Assembly (NCBI GenBank): GCA_015069605.1
Contig: SVII01000001.1
Coordinates: 72,359 to 136,358 of the forward strand
Length of the DNA: 64,000 nucleotides
Source of the DNA: Clostridiales bacterium
GTDB taxonomy: Bacteria; Bacillota; Clostridia; Christensenellales; Borkfalkiaceae
Reading direction: 5' to 3'
Shown: positions 42,254-51,592 of the stretch, piece by piece
Numbering within the stretch: position 1 is the first letter of the stretch
Layout: the number at the start of each line of letters is the position of its first letter
Notes under the pieces: generated by a model
Database searches by the model: none
What the model was told of the DNA's origin: nothing
The model's input: the letters and a program-made list of their open reading frames with translations, nothing else
Position numbers and translations under genes: made by a program

Positions 42254-43861
42254 ATGACATTACAAGATTATCTCCGTTTGAAAAATGGATCCGACGTTCG
42301 CGGCGTTGCCTGCGAAGGTGTAGAAAACGAACCAATTACCCTTACGGAAGAAGCCGCTGAAAATATTGCAAAAGCCTTTTGCGTATGGCTGATCTCCCAC
42401 ACGGGCAAAACCAAAGTTACCATAGCAGTGGGATACGATTCCCGTATCACTTCCCCTACGCTCTGCGAAGCTGTTGTGAAAGGGATTACCTCCACGGGAC
42501 ACGACGTCATTGTGACGGGGCTTTCGACGACGCCTTCTATGTTTATGCTCTTAAAAGACGAAAAGCGAAACGCGGACAAGCCCTGCCAAGGTTCTATTAT
42601 GATTACGGCAAGCCATTTGCCTTTTAACCGCAACGGTTTAAAATTCTTCTTTAAAAACGGCGGTTTGGAAGGATCGGACGTACAAGAAATTTTGTCCCTT
42701 GCTTATTCCTATCATTTCGCTTGCCCTGCTACGCCCGGCGAAAGAACGGACAGTTCTTATTTAGACGAATACGCGGCTTCCCTCGTTGCCCTCGTTCGTG
42801 AGGCTACGGGTGAAGAAACTCCGCTTTTGGGAAAACGCATTATCGTAGATGCAGGCAACGGCGCGGGTGGATTTTTTGTAGATAAAGTGTTACAACCTCT
42901 TGGCGCAAACACCGACGGCTCTCAATTTTTAGAACCTGACGGTACTTTCCCCAACCATATTCCCAACCCCGAAAACAAGGACGCAATGCGCTCCGTTTGC
43001 GAGGCTACGGTAGCCGCGAACGCGGATTTTGGTATCATTTTCGACACGGACGTGGACAGAGCAGGTGCTGTGGACAAAGACGGTTCGGAAATCAACCGCA
43101 ACCGCTTGATCGCTTTAATTTCCGCGGTGTTGTTGGAAGAAAGAGCGGGTACGATTGTCACCGACTCCGTCACTTCGGACGGATTAGCAAAATTTATTCG
43201 CGAACGCGGTGGCGTGCACCACCGTTTTAAACGCGGTTATAAAAACGTTATCAACGAGGCCATTCGTTTAAACGAATGCGGAGAATATACCCCCCTCGCT
43301 ATTGAAACGAGCGGACACGCGGCACTCAAAGAAAATTACTTCTTAGATGACGGCGCATACCTCATTACGAGGCTTTTGATCGCGCTTGCCAAAGCGGCAA
43401 AGGAAGGAAAATCTCTTTCCGATTGGATCGCTGATCTCGCTATGCCGCAAGAGGCGGTAGAAGTGCGTTTATCTTTCGCGGCAGGTTGTGATTTCCAAAC
43501 GATTGGAAAAAACGTCATTGAAGAATACAAAACGTATGCCAAGAGTGTATATTACGCAGAACCTTCCGCGCAAAATTATGAGGGTTGCCGTGTCAATTAC
43601 GACAAAAAGCACGGCGACGGATGGGCTCTCCTTAGAATGAGTTTACACGATCCCATTCTACCCATGAACGTGGAAAGCAACTCTTTCGGCGGCAATTTTA
43701 AAATTTTAAAAGATTTGTATTATTTCTTGCGTCAATATAAAGAACTTGATTTGACGGCATTGAAAAATGCGATTGCTGTGGAAAGACAAAAGCTTGTAGA
43801 TTTCCTCAAAACGGCATATCAGGCAAATCCTTGGATTTTCCACTTTACCCCGAAACAATAA
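42254..43861 (+). CDS. phosphoglucomutase/phosphomannomutase family protein
   Basis: A 535-residue alpha-D-phosphohexomutase that shifts phosphate between C6 and C1 of a hexose. The phosphoserine loop is ITASHLPFNRNG (about 117-128), the metal loop DTDVDRAG (about 255), the sugar loop includes IETSGHAALKENYF and the phosphate-binding C-terminal region HGDGWALLRMSLHDP. The final domain is present and the length is near normal. GAGGAG precedes the ATG. It likely supplies sugar phosphates for cell-envelope synthesis; glucose versus mannose preference cannot be read. Confidence 0.9.
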   Translation: MTLQDYLRLKNGSDVRGVACEGVENEPITLTEEAAENIAKAFCVWLISHTGKTKVTIAVGYDSRITSPTLCEAVVKGITSTGHDVIVTGLSTTPSMFMLLKDEKRNADKPCQGSIMITASHLPFNRNGLKFFFKNGGLEGSDVQEILSLAYSYHFACPATPGERTDSSYLDEYAASLVALVREATGEETPLLGKRIIVDAGNGAGGFFVDKVLQPLGANTDGSQFLEPDGTFPNHIPNPENKDAMRSVCEATVAANADFGIIFDTDVDRAGAVDKDGSEINRNRLIALISAVLLEERAGTIVTDSVTSDGLAKFIRERGGVHHRFKRGYKNVINEAIRLNECGEYTPLAIETSGHAALKENYFLDDGAYLITRLLIALAKAAKEGKSLSDWIADLAMPQEAVEVRLSFAAGCDFQTIGKNVIEEYKTYAKSVYYAEPSAQNYEGCRVNYDKKHGDGWALLRMSLHDPILPMNVESNSFGGNFKILKDLYYFLRQYKELDLTALKNAIAVERQKLVDFLKTAYQANPWIFHFTPKQ

Positions 43862-43971
43862 ACAATCACCAACGAAACCTTTTATAGCATGGCTTGGGTC
43901 ACGAGAAAATTTATTTAAAAACGTGTCAGAGCCATAAATAGAATATAGAAAAAATTTTTAGGAGAACGATT

Positions 43972-45972
43972 ATGGACGTACAGAAAACCACCATCAACGC
44001 GATCAGAATTTTATCCGCGGAAGCCATTGAAAAAGCAAAATCCGGTCACCCCGGTCTGCCTATGGGTTGCGCGCCAATCGCGTACACGTTATTTCAAAAT
44101 CATTTGAAATTTAATCCCAAAAATACGAAATGGGAAAACCGCGACAGATTTATCTTGTCCGCAGGTCACGGCTCTATGTTGGATTATTCCCTTTTCTACC
44201 TCTATGGTATGGGTTTAACGAAAGAAGATTTGATGAACTTCCGTCAGCTCGGTGCAAAAACGCCCGGTCACCCCGAATACGGCCACACGGCAGGCGTAGA
44301 AACGACCACAGGTCCCTTGGGGCAAGGTATCGCCAACGCCGTAGGTATGGCGCTTGCAGAAGCGCATCTTGCCGCAAGATACAACAAACCCAACTTTAAC
44401 GTAGTCGATCACTACACCTACGCAATTTGCGGCGACGGTTGCTTGGAAGAAGGTATTTCTTACGAAGCGTGTTCGTTTGCAGGCACGAATAAACTTGGTA
44501 AACTCATCGTTTTGTATGATGATAACGATATCACCATCGAAGGTGACACCGACGTTACTTTCAAAGAAGACGTAGCGGCTCGTTTTGAAGCGCAGAATTG
44601 GCAAGTATTGAAGGTGAACTTCGTAGAAAATCCTGACGACGTCGCTCTCCTTTCCAAAGCGATTGAAACGGCGAAAGCGGAAACGGAAAAACCCTCTATC
44701 ATTATCTGCCGCACCCACATTGGTTATGGTTCCCCTTTGGAAGGTTCTGCAAAATGCCATGGCGCGCCTTTGGGAGCGGATAACCTTCAAAAATCTAAAG
44801 AAAACCTCGGTTGGACGTACGCGCCTTTTGAATGTCCTCAGGAAGTATTCGACCACTGCGCTGTAAAAGCGGCGGCGGGCGCAAAAGACGAAGCGGCTTG
44901 GAACGAATTGTTTGCAAAATACGAAGCGGCTTATCCCGAACTTGCAAAAGAATACAAATCGGTAATGGCAGGCGAAAAGCCTAACTTTGACCAAATGCCC
45001 GAATTGTACGATTTTGAAAAGCCTATGGCAACTCGTCAAACATCCGCAAAAATCCTCAATCAAATCGCAGCAAAAATGCCTGGTCTTATGGGCGGTTCGG
45101 CAGACCTCGGCCCCTCCAACCTTTCGGAAATGAAAGATACGGACGAAATCAAATACGGCACGTTCTCCGCGGATTGCTTCGCAGGCAGAAATATGCACTA
45201 CGGTATCCGTGAACACGCAATGGCGGCAATGGCGAATGGTATGCAGCTCCACGGCGGTATTCAAGCGTATTGCGCTACTTTCTTCGTATTCTCCGATTAT
45301 TGCAAACCCGCTATGCGTCTTTCTGCGTTGATGAAATTGCCCGTAACGTATATCATGACGCACGATTCCATCGGCGTTGGCGAAGACGGCCCTACCCATC
45401 AACCCGTTGAACAGTTGATTATGCTCCGTTCGATTCCCGGCATCAAGGTATTCCGTCCCGCAGACGGAAAAGAAACAGCAGCGGCTTGGGTATCCGCAAT
45501 GAGCGGCGAAGAACCCACTGTGTTAGTTCTTACCCGTCAAAACTTGCCTCAATATGAAAATAGCGGCAAAGTGGCTATGAAAGGCGGCTACGTATTGGAA
45601 GATTGCGAAGGTACGCCCGACGTACTTTTGATCGGCACGGGTTCGGAAGTGGAACTTTGCGTGAAAGCAAAAGCCGTTTTGGCTGAACAGGGCGTTAAAG
45701 CAAGAGTCGTTTCTATGCCTTGTATCGAAGAATTTGAAAAACAGAGTTGCGAATACAAGAATTCGGTTATCCCTGCAAACGTAAAAGCAAGAGTTTGCGT
45801 TGAAGCAGGTTCGCCTTACAGCTGGTATAAATACGCAGGCGAAAACGGCGAGATCGTAGGTATGTCCACCTTCGGCGCATCTGCTCCTGCAGGAGTGTTG
45901 TTCCCCCACTTCGGTTTCTCCGTAGAAAACGTTGTAGAAAAAGCGTTGGTTTCCGTAAAAAAATGTAAATAA
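43972..45972 (+). CDS. tkt: transketolase
   Basis: Transketolase moves two-carbon ketol units in the non-oxidative pentose phosphate pathway using thiamine diphosphate. In 666 residues: the N-terminal SGHPGLPMGCAPIAYTLF, cofactor motif GDGCLEEGISYEA with the downstream DDND metal site, the HTAGVETTTGPLGQGIANAVGMA stretch, catalytic Glu region in RNMHYGIREHAMAAMANG, and the middle-domain HDSIGVGEDGPTHQPVEQL. All three domains are complete. AGGAG lies upstream. The 110-bp gap to the mutase gene has no clear promoter, so the pair may be cotranscribed. Confidence 0.96.
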   Translation: MDVQKTTINAIRILSAEAIEKAKSGHPGLPMGCAPIAYTLFQNHLKFNPKNTKWENRDRFILSAGHGSMLDYSLFYLYGMGLTKEDLMNFRQLGAKTPGHPEYGHTAGVETTTGPLGQGIANAVGMALAEAHLAARYNKPNFNVVDHYTYAICGDGCLEEGISYEACSFAGTNKLGKLIVLYDDNDITIEGDTDVTFKEDVAARFEAQNWQVLKVNFVENPDDVALLSKAIETAKAETEKPSIIICRTHIGYGSPLEGSAKCHGAPLGADNLQKSKENLGWTYAPFECPQEVFDHCAVKAAAGAKDEAAWNELFAKYEAAYPELAKEYKSVMAGEKPNFDQMPELYDFEKPMATRQTSAKILNQIAAKMPGLMGGSADLGPSNLSEMKDTDEIKYGTFSADCFAGRNMHYGIREHAMAAMANGMQLHGGIQAYCATFFVFSDYCKPAMRLSALMKLPVTYIMTHDSIGVGEDGPTHQPVEQLIMLRSIPGIKVFRPADGKETAAAWVSAMSGEEPTVLVLTRQNLPQYENSGKVAMKGGYVLEDCEGTPDVLLIGTGSEVELCVKAKAVLAEQGVKARVVSMPCIEEFEKQSCEYKNSVIPANVKARVCVEAGSPYSWYKYAGENGEIVGMSTFGASAPAGVLFPHFGFSVENVVEKALVSVKKCK

Positions 45973-45992
45973 GTTTCCCTAAATAGGAAAAG

Positions 45993-46025
45993 ACAGCGTA
46001 GCAAAATTGCTACGCTGTTTCTTTT
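45993..46025 (+). terminator. terminator after transketolase
   Basis: Stem ACAGCGTAGCAA/TTGCTACGCTGT with a two- to ten-base loop, then TTCTTTTT, 20 bp after the stop. Confidence 0.88.
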
Positions 46026-46903
46026 TATGTTTTGTTCTTCTTTTCAACTGGCAACCAGATTTCGCAACGATATTCCGCGCTGCTTACGTCGCCGTCGGGA
46101 TACGCCTCAATATCCAACTCACGCGTTGGCTGATATGCGGAATGTGGGAAAAATTCCGTACAAATTTTCTTCCAAGTGTCCTGAATAGCGTTGGGCATCG
46201 CGCCGACACACGCAAACACCGCCCACGTTCTCGCAGGAATGAAATTCCGTCTATATCCTTGCGGAATGGGGGTATCTTTATCGCAAGCCGCCGCAATGGA
46301 ATATTCAAACGTCTTTTCATTTTCGTTCTTATTCGCATAACAAACACCAAAAAGATACGTTTTCTCCGACGCAAGCGATAACAATTCGTCCGAAGTTCCG
46401 TCCGCGTTGGCTCTGTCCCAAAACGCAGGCACGGATTTGAGGTTTGCCCCGTTTTCCGTGGTATGTATCTCCACTTTTTCTATTACCTCAAACGCTTCTT
46501 TTTCCACAATTTTGTAATCCATTAGACTACCTCCACTAACAGTAATTTTTACGGAAATCCGAGAAAATGCTTTTAATTTTGATCCGTCTTTCTTCGCTTC
46601 AGACGGAGTGATGCCGTGAAATTTGGAAAACGCTCTTGTAAAGCTTTCCGGACTTTCATACCCATATTTTAAAGCAATGTCAATTACTTTCACATTAGAA
46701 GAATTTAATTCGTTCCCCGCAAGCGTTAGACGCCTATTTCGTATATATTCACCAAGCGACATACCGCAAACCGCGCCAAAAATTCGTTGAAAATAAAACC
46801 CCGAATACGATGCTTTTTTTGCGATTTCCTCATAATTAATATCTTCGGCGATGTGTTCTTCCACGTAGTCGATTGCGTTTTGTATTCCAATCCACCAATC
46901 CAT
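46025..46903 (-). CDS. AraC-family regulator with GyrI-like effector domain
   Basis: A 292-residue regulator. Two helix-turn-helix units occupy residues 1-105 (YSGFYFQRIFGAVCGMSLGEYIRNRRLTLAG and IDIALKYGYESPESFTRAFSKFHGITPSEAKK). The rest (about 125-285) is a Bac_rhamnosidase-free GyrI-like/effector-binding domain: a four-strand and helix repeat with GYRRNFIPARTWAVF and WKKICTEFFPHSAYQPTRELDIEAYP. Such Rob/BmrR-like domains bind hydrophobic cations or drugs. GGAGGTAAAAG precedes the ATG. It is monocistronic with a TATAAT about 20 bp upstream on the minus strand. Confidence 0.9.
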   Translation of the reverse strand: MDWWIGIQNAIDYVEEHIAEDINYEEIAKKASYSGFYFQRIFGAVCGMSLGEYIRNRRLTLAGNELNSSNVKVIDIALKYGYESPESFTRAFSKFHGITPSEAKKDGSKLKAFSRISVKITVSGGSLMDYKIVEKEAFEVIEKVEIHTTENGANLKSVPAFWDRANADGTSDELLSLASEKTYLFGVCYANKNENEKTFEYSIAAACDKDTPIPQGYRRNFIPARTWAVFACVGAMPNAIQDTWKKICTEFFPHSAYQPTRELDIEAYPDGDVSSAEYRCEIWLPVEKKNKT

Positions 46904-47213
46904 TGTCTTTTACCTCCGACATCTATTATATCGAAAAATATCTTCTTTTTCCTGATTTTTTGTGCTTTTATACGCAAGCATTTTTTTAATTTTCGATAAA
47001 TTATCACAGTTTGAAAACAAAAATTACGCAAATAGAGATTATAATAGGATTGTAAATCTAGCTCATCCATTTCCTTTACAGGAAAACCTCCATAAATTAA
47101 GGCAAAAGCGCGCGTACCCCTTACGCGTGCTTTTGTTTTGCCGTTTCTAAAGGATATTCGACGCATACATGTCTATGGGTAAATTACTTCAACACGTACC
47201 TGCCTGTCTCATT
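46904..47213. other. 310-bp intergenic region between AraC regulator and S41 protease
   Basis: No convincing gene. It holds the araC promoter region, a strong GC-rich hairpin at 47101-47142 (AAAAGC-ACGCGTA/TACGCGC-GCTTTT, with a T-rich plus-strand tail) and two copies of the dispersed repeat just after the protease stop (47157-47174 degenerate, 47188-47209 good). A 53-codon minus ORF that runs into araC lacks a good ribosome site. Confidence 0.5.
47188..47209 (-). repeat. dispersed repeat copy (after S41 protease)
   Basis: Minus strand GACAGGCAGGTACGTGTTGA, 7 bases after the protease stop. A weaker copy (GACATGTATGCGTCGAA) lies just beyond at 47157-47174. Confidence 0.55.
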
Positions 47214-48596
47214 TTAAGAAAACAACTTTTCAATCGCCGCTTTGGTTTCTTTTTCCCAATCCCTATCTTCTTCCATGGATACCGCTCCGTCCTCAGGCAA
47301 TATGCCGCGATCGTGAATACAAGTATCCGATACAGGCCAACGAATTTGCGCCGTAGTTAATTTAATCGCTCCGCCACTGATATAAAAAGGATACGTCGTT
47401 TGCATAATCCCTTTCCCAAACGTTTTGGCTATGCCACCACGCTCCGCCAAGCAAATATCCGTATAGTTCACCGCCCCGTAATCAATCATAGCCCCGATTA
47501 AACATTCCGAGGCGGACGCCGTCATTACATCCGCTAACACACAAATACGGCTCTCATCTGTGAAATATCGATAAAAATCATTGCCCGTAGCTTTAAATTC
47601 CCGACGCTTTTCTCCATAATCAGCCACCATCACCACAGGTTTTTTCTGTTTCGCCGTTTTACAAAAATACGAGGAAATCTCGCGCATAACATCTAAATAT
47701 CCACCACCGTTGCCACGAAGATCCAACACAAGGTTTATCTTTCCTTCCTCTTTAAAAACGTCCATCGCTTGTTTAAATTCATCCGCCGCGCCGCCGTTGA
47801 ATTGCGTCAAGCGGATATATGCCGTTGTTGCGTCTAAATAGGTGAATGGATCTCCCCCAACCGTCAAATCTTTCGCGTCATCACCTTGAAAACGATATGC
47901 CGTCGTACTCGTGTGATAAAAGACGTAATTTTCCACGTATTTCTCTTTCGATAAGGACACGGTAGCCTCTTTTTCCCCGTCACGTACTTTCACCACAAAC
48001 GGTTCCCCCGTTGCCCGCTCACTTACAAACGTGAGAAACTCGTCGAATATAACGCTTTCTTTGATATCGTCAACTGTTTTACCAAACCCGATCACGTAAG
48101 ACCCTGCTTTCACCCCCGCTTTCTCCGCAGGTGAGTTGCCTGCAACGCGAGAAATATACATTTGATCCGCCCCATCCACGCTCTTAATCGTAAACACTAA
48201 CCCAAGACCGCTTCTCTTGCCTTTGGACGCCGCCGTGTTTGTTACAAACTCATCTGCCGTCATATACATGGAATAGGAGTCCAACAACCTTCCGTTAATC
48301 GCGTCATAGATTACGCCGTAAAACTCCTCATCGCTGATCGAATAATAATAATCGTTATCAATCCTATTTTTAATTCTATCCAGCGCCCGCAAATCTTTAT
48401 CTACCGTCAAACGCCCCACAAAGCCGCCGATTGCAAACGAACCCAACGCAATCGCGAGCATAATTGCAACCGTTTTCGTCAAATTGCGTCTTTGAGAGCT
48501 TTCCGTTGTTAAATCCGACCCATTATGCGGCATTTTAATATTTGCGTCCCTATCCTCTATTATATTTTTTTTATTTTCATCGCTATTTTTTCGCAT
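47214..48596 (-). CDS. S41 C-terminal processing-like protease
   Basis: A 460-residue membrane-anchored CtpA-type protease. A single N-terminal span (about 42-62) leaves the rest outside the cell. The PDZ domain is about residues 110-200 (VAGNSPAEKAGVKAGSYVIGFG). The catalytic domain has DLRGNGGGYLD, the nucleophile region MTASASECLIGAM (Ser) and GIAKTFGKGIMQTTYPF (Lys/Gln). GGGGAGG lies upstream of the ATG. It likely trims or degrades extracytoplasmic proteins. A palindrome CCCATTAATGGG upstream may be part of its promoter. Confidence 0.92.
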   Translation of the reverse strand: MRKNSDENKKNIIEDRDANIKMPHNGSDLTTESSQRRNLTKTVAIMLAIALGSFAIGGFVGRLTVDKDLRALDRIKNRIDNDYYYSISDEEFYGVIYDAINGRLLDSYSMYMTADEFVTNTAASKGKRSGLGLVFTIKSVDGADQMYISRVAGNSPAEKAGVKAGSYVIGFGKTVDDIKESVIFDEFLTFVSERATGEPFVVKVRDGEKEATVSLSKEKYVENYVFYHTSTTAYRFQGDDAKDLTVGGDPFTYLDATTAYIRLTQFNGGAADEFKQAMDVFKEEGKINLVLDLRGNGGGYLDVMREISSYFCKTAKQKKPVVMVADYGEKRREFKATGNDFYRYFTDESRICVLADVMTASASECLIGAMIDYGAVNYTDICLAERGGIAKTFGKGIMQTTYPFYISGGAIKLTTAQIRWPVSDTCIHDRGILPEDGAVSMEEDRDWEKETKAAIEKLFS

Positions 48597-48708
48597 TACG
48601 CGATCCTCCCCACTGTCAAAAAGGCAGTCATGAAAATATATCCTTTTTTGCGTTCATTTATACCCATTAATGGGCAAAACGCCGAATTCCTTCGACGTTT
48701 TTGTTTTT

Positions 48709-49725
48709 TTACTTATTCAATAATCGATACAACACCGTCAATACACGGAATGACACTGCATCTGAGAACAATCGAATATTCAACCCTGTTGCCTTTTCAA
48801 TTTTATCCAGTCGATACAACAACGTATTGCGGTGCATATACAAATTTCTCGACGTTTCGCTGACGTTCAAGCTACTTTGCAAAAACGCTTCGGCGGTGTT
48901 CAACATCTCCTCTTCTTCAAATATCTCTTTAAATGATTCGTCCGTAAGATCAGTGAAATATTCTATCAATTTCCCTTCGGGAATATCCTCTAACATCTTC
49001 ACAAGCACAAATTCCCGATAGGAATGCACGTTGCCGTTTATCTCGAATACATCCGCGTATCGAAGAGCATTCGAGGCACCCGTGTACGAGGTTGCCACGT
49101 CTTTCAAGTCTCGAACAATCGACCCAACACCTGCCTTTGCTTCCACTCCAAGCTCCTCTTGTAAGGAGTGCACTAAAAACTCCGCATAGTCCACAGCAGA
49201 ACGATATTCCTCACTCTCCGTATCCATAAATTTCACAAGTACGCATTCTTCTTCGCTTATTTTTACGGCAGTGTCAAGGCTATTGCCTCCATACTGTTCT
49301 AAAACAGCAAGTGTTTCTTCCATCATTTTAGGCACGCGCAACGCAATCGCGAAACACGCGCGCCCACGCAAGGAATATTTCGTCGCGTATTTATAGATAC
49401 TCATAGACGAGCATTCGCCAAGCAGGATGCGCTTTAAATATTCTGCTTTCGTAAGGTCAGTTTCTTTTTCCGAAAAGCTCTCCACATAAGAGGGTAACAA
49501 CGCCGCATAGTTGGTTATTTCCGTACCTACCCCCTTCAAAATGCCGATATACCCCGTTCCTCTAAACCAAAAACGGAAATAGGTGTATTCCCCGTCGTCC
49601 GTGACGCCTTCAAATTGTCGATCGCACACAGGTACGCCTTCAGGACGAGTATTTTCTGCATAATAGGTAAAAGGCAAATCGAGTTTTTCCGAAATTCCTT
49701 TAATGATTTTTTGCAATTCGGACAT
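48709..49725 (-). CDS. PucR/CdaR-type transcriptional regulator
   Basis: A 338-residue regulator. The C-terminal HTH_30 is ETSRNLYMHRNTLLYRLDKIEKATGLNIRLFSDAVSFRVLTVLYRL, the hallmark of the PucR/CdaR group. The centre has a GGDEF-like degenerate fold (LGVEAKAGVGSIVRDLKDVATSYTGASNALRYA). The first 130 residues have a GAF-like beta part. I start at 49725 (MSELQKIIK) behind GGAGGGA; the track's 33 extra codons are unlikely. A short match to the dispersed repeat (GAAGGGGGTAGGTACGG) lies at 49521-49538. Target genes unknown. Confidence 0.88.
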   Translation of the reverse strand: MSELQKIIKGISEKLDLPFTYYAENTRPEGVPVCDRQFEGVTDDGEYTYFRFWFRGTGYIGILKGVGTEITNYAALLPSYVESFSEKETDLTKAEYLKRILLGECSSMSIYKYATKYSLRGRACFAIALRVPKMMEETLAVLEQYGGNSLDTAVKISEEECVLVKFMDTESEEYRSAVDYAEFLVHSLQEELGVEAKAGVGSIVRDLKDVATSYTGASNALRYADVFEINGNVHSYREFVLVKMLEDIPEGKLIEYFTDLTDESFKEIFEEEEMLNTAEAFLQSSLNVSETSRNLYMHRNTLLYRLDKIEKATGLNIRLFSDAVSFRVLTVLYRLLNK

Positions 49726-49935
49726 AACGTATCCCTCCGTAACCGCTCCTACGCTCAAAACGCGATGGCTTATTTTCATAGGTTGTTTCCTACCCATTAT
49801 ACACCAAAACAATTTTTTTTTCAAGGCTTTTTAGGTGTTTTTTGATTTTCCTCGATTTTTATAAAAAACTCTTCTATATTTTAAAAAAAACTTGAATTTT
49901 TTCAAAGAAAATACCAAAAAACAATCGCTTATGTA

Positions 49936-49964
49936 TTGACAACAACTTTTAAAAGTGATATAAT
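49936..49964 (+). promoter_or_regulatory. promoter of membrane-protein gene
   Basis: TTGACA, 17-bp spacer, TATAAT, 89 bp before the ATG. Strong. Confidence 0.85.
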
Positions 49965-50052
49965 ACTGTAAAATGAATAGTTTAATTCCGCCTGTTTGCG
50001 AAAAACACACGGAAAAGCAAATTCAAAAATCACTTTCAGGAGAGATTTGTTT

Positions 50053-51090
50053 ATGAGCAAAGTCAACCAGGAAAACATGGAACGTAGCGCTGCAAATGAA
50101 AACGCTGCATCCAACGCGCCGGAAACCCCGGCAAAGCAGAAGAAAGGCGCTGTTGTCGTACGTTGGATTAACTACGTTATCGGCCTTGCATTTGTTATTG
50201 TTGCAATGTACAGCCTCACCCAACCTAGCATGCAAATGGTCGGCATCGTCGGTCTTGTTGTTACCGCAATCAGCGTTGCGTTGGCTACCTGCCTTGCAGT
50301 TGCTGCGATCGGTAAAACAGCTTGGCTGAATGGCTTGCAAGTACTTCTTACCGTTGTTTACGCTATTTTGTTTGTAACCGCAGGCGCGGTGTTAAGTGAC
50401 CTTAACGGTTTGATCTTCCTTATCCTTGCTGTTGTTGTTGCATTGGTTATCGCTATTGGTTTGGTTCGTATCTATGCTGACAGAGCATATGCATCCGACC
50501 TTGTTCGTTACATTTTAGAATTGATCGTTGCATTGGTTCTTGCAGTCGTACTTGTATTGGAAAAACTTGATGACAACAAATATCAAATTTTCGCGTTGGT
50601 CGCAGCGGCTGTTACCATCCTTCAATTGATCTTGGTTGCAGCGCAAATCAAAGCAAGCAGCAAGAAAGAAGTTGCAGAAGCAAGAGAAGCAACCGAAAAA
50701 GAAGTTACCAGCGGTTTCACTGTTGAAGAATACGCTGTTGCTTATCCCTATGAAGGCGGCCCCGTTGCAGGTGTTGAAATGGCTCAGGAAGTTAACCCTA
50801 CCTACACCCCTGGCAAGGTGCAGCCCGTTGCTACTGCAGGTTATGATTTCTACAACTGCAAGAGCTTTGACCCCTTCATTGCTACGCTTGACAACGAAGA
50901 AAGAAATCAGTTCACCGAACTCTTCATCTTGAAATATAAAGGTGTTATGCCCGAAATTCCTGATTATGAAGTAGGCGGCGACAACCGTGAATTCTTCCGC
51001 AAGGTATTCATCTACCTTGGTCAGTACAGAGATAGAATTCCTAACGGATTGCTTACCAAGATGTATAACTTCTCGGTAAAACTTTCCTAA
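50053..51090 (+). CDS. hypothetical multi-span membrane protein with conserved-looking C-terminal domain
   Basis: A 345-residue protein I do not recognise. About 35 charged residues precede five or six hydrophobic spans (about 35-205), rich in Val, Ala and Leu with few polar residues, as in small-molecule channels or scaffolds. A linker of about 50 residues (HKKEV-type, Pro/Tyr-rich end) joins a soluble C-terminal domain: FYNCKSFDPFIATLDNEERNQFTELFILKYKGVM...FRKVFIYLGQYRDRIPNGLLTKMYNF. AGGAGAG precedes the ATG, ruling out the track's longer start. Strong promoter and terminator suggest a monocistronic, well-expressed gene. Codon use resembles that of highly expressed genes nearby. Confidence 0.75.
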   Translation: MSKVNQENMERSAANENAASNAPETPAKQKKGAVVVRWINYVIGLAFVIVAMYSLTQPSMQMVGIVGLVVTAISVALATCLAVAAIGKTAWLNGLQVLLTVVYAILFVTAGAVLSDLNGLIFLILAVVVALVIAIGLVRIYADRAYASDLVRYILELIVALVLAVVLVLEKLDDNKYQIFALVAAAVTILQLILVAAQIKASSKKEVAEAREATEKEVTSGFTVEEYAVAYPYEGGPVAGVEMAQEVNPTYTPGKVQPVATAGYDFYNCKSFDPFIATLDNEERNQFTELFILKYKGVMPEIPDYEVGGDNREFFRKVFIYLGQYRDRIPNGLLTKMYNFSVKLS

Positions 51091-51110
51091 TATTCTCTTG
51101 AAATTATATT

Positions 51111-51142
51111 GAGCCGACGTGTACAACGTCGGCTCATTTTTT
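51111..51142 (+). terminator. terminator after membrane-protein gene
   Basis: Perfect stem GAGCCGACG/CGTCGGCTC with a seven-base loop, then ATTTTTTA, 20 bp past the stop. Confidence 0.9.
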
Positions 51143-51176
51143 ATCTCTTTATATTTATTTTCATGTTTTAAGACAA

Positions 51177-51206
51177 AAAAAGGCAAGCCATCAGGCTTGC
51201 CTTTTT
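51177..51206 (-). terminator. terminator of sigma-factor operon
   Basis: Stem AAAGGCAAGCC/GGCTTGCCTTT with ATCA loop, T run on the minus strand, overlapping the stop codon of the last gene. Confidence 0.85.
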
Positions 51207-51573
51207 ACATTTCCGCATTAATCTTGATTTGTACCCGTACCCCATCTTCTTCGATGTAGATACGTTCTTCACAAAGTGTTTTTACTAAAAACAATCCCCT
51301 ACCGTGTTCGGCAAATAGGTCAGCATTTTTCACTTCCGCCGTTGGCGCAATCACGTGATCGGATATAATTTTTAATTCCACAAACCCATCCAACACCGCA
51401 CCTTGTAATCTCGCTTCACCGTTTGCGTGCCGCAATACGTTACCAAGCAATTCGCACGCCACCAAGCGACTGTCAAACACACTGTGTTCAGGTACGTTCT
51501 CTTTTGCGAGAAAGACGCACAGTTCCCGTAACGCCGCCTGCAACGTGTCGGTATCTTTAATTTTTATCACCAT
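51205..51573 (-). CDS. anti-sigma-type ATPase (HATPase_c_2)
   Basis: A 122-residue GHKL ATPase domain of the RsbW/SpoIIAB/RsbT kind, alone. The N-box is ACELLGNVLRHANGEA with the Asn that binds magnesium-ATP, and the G2 region is AEHGRGLFLVKTL. A DHVIAP-type G1 motif is degenerate. It lies 20 bp downstream of the sigma gene and is the last gene of the cassette. It could be the true anti-sigma kinase, or a switch kinase like RsbT acting on the STAS protein. The order STAS-ATPase-sigma-ATPase is unusual. Confidence 0.8.
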   Translation of the reverse strand: MVIKIKDTDTLQAALRELCVFLAKENVPEHSVFDSRLVACELLGNVLRHANGEARLQGAVLDGFVELKIISDHVIAPTAEVKNADLFAEHGRGLFLVKTLCEERIYIEEDGVRVQIKINAEM

Positions 51574-51592
51574 ACGCCCCCTCCTTTTCTTT

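Noticed and set aside
44215-45402. 395-residue minus-strand ORF opposite transketolase
   Set aside because: Antisense shadow of tkt, no ribosome site, biased composition.
46726-47166. 146-residue ORF on the minus strand
   Set aside because: It overlaps the AraC regulator in another frame; no ribosome site at its plausible internal start; composition is not protein-like.
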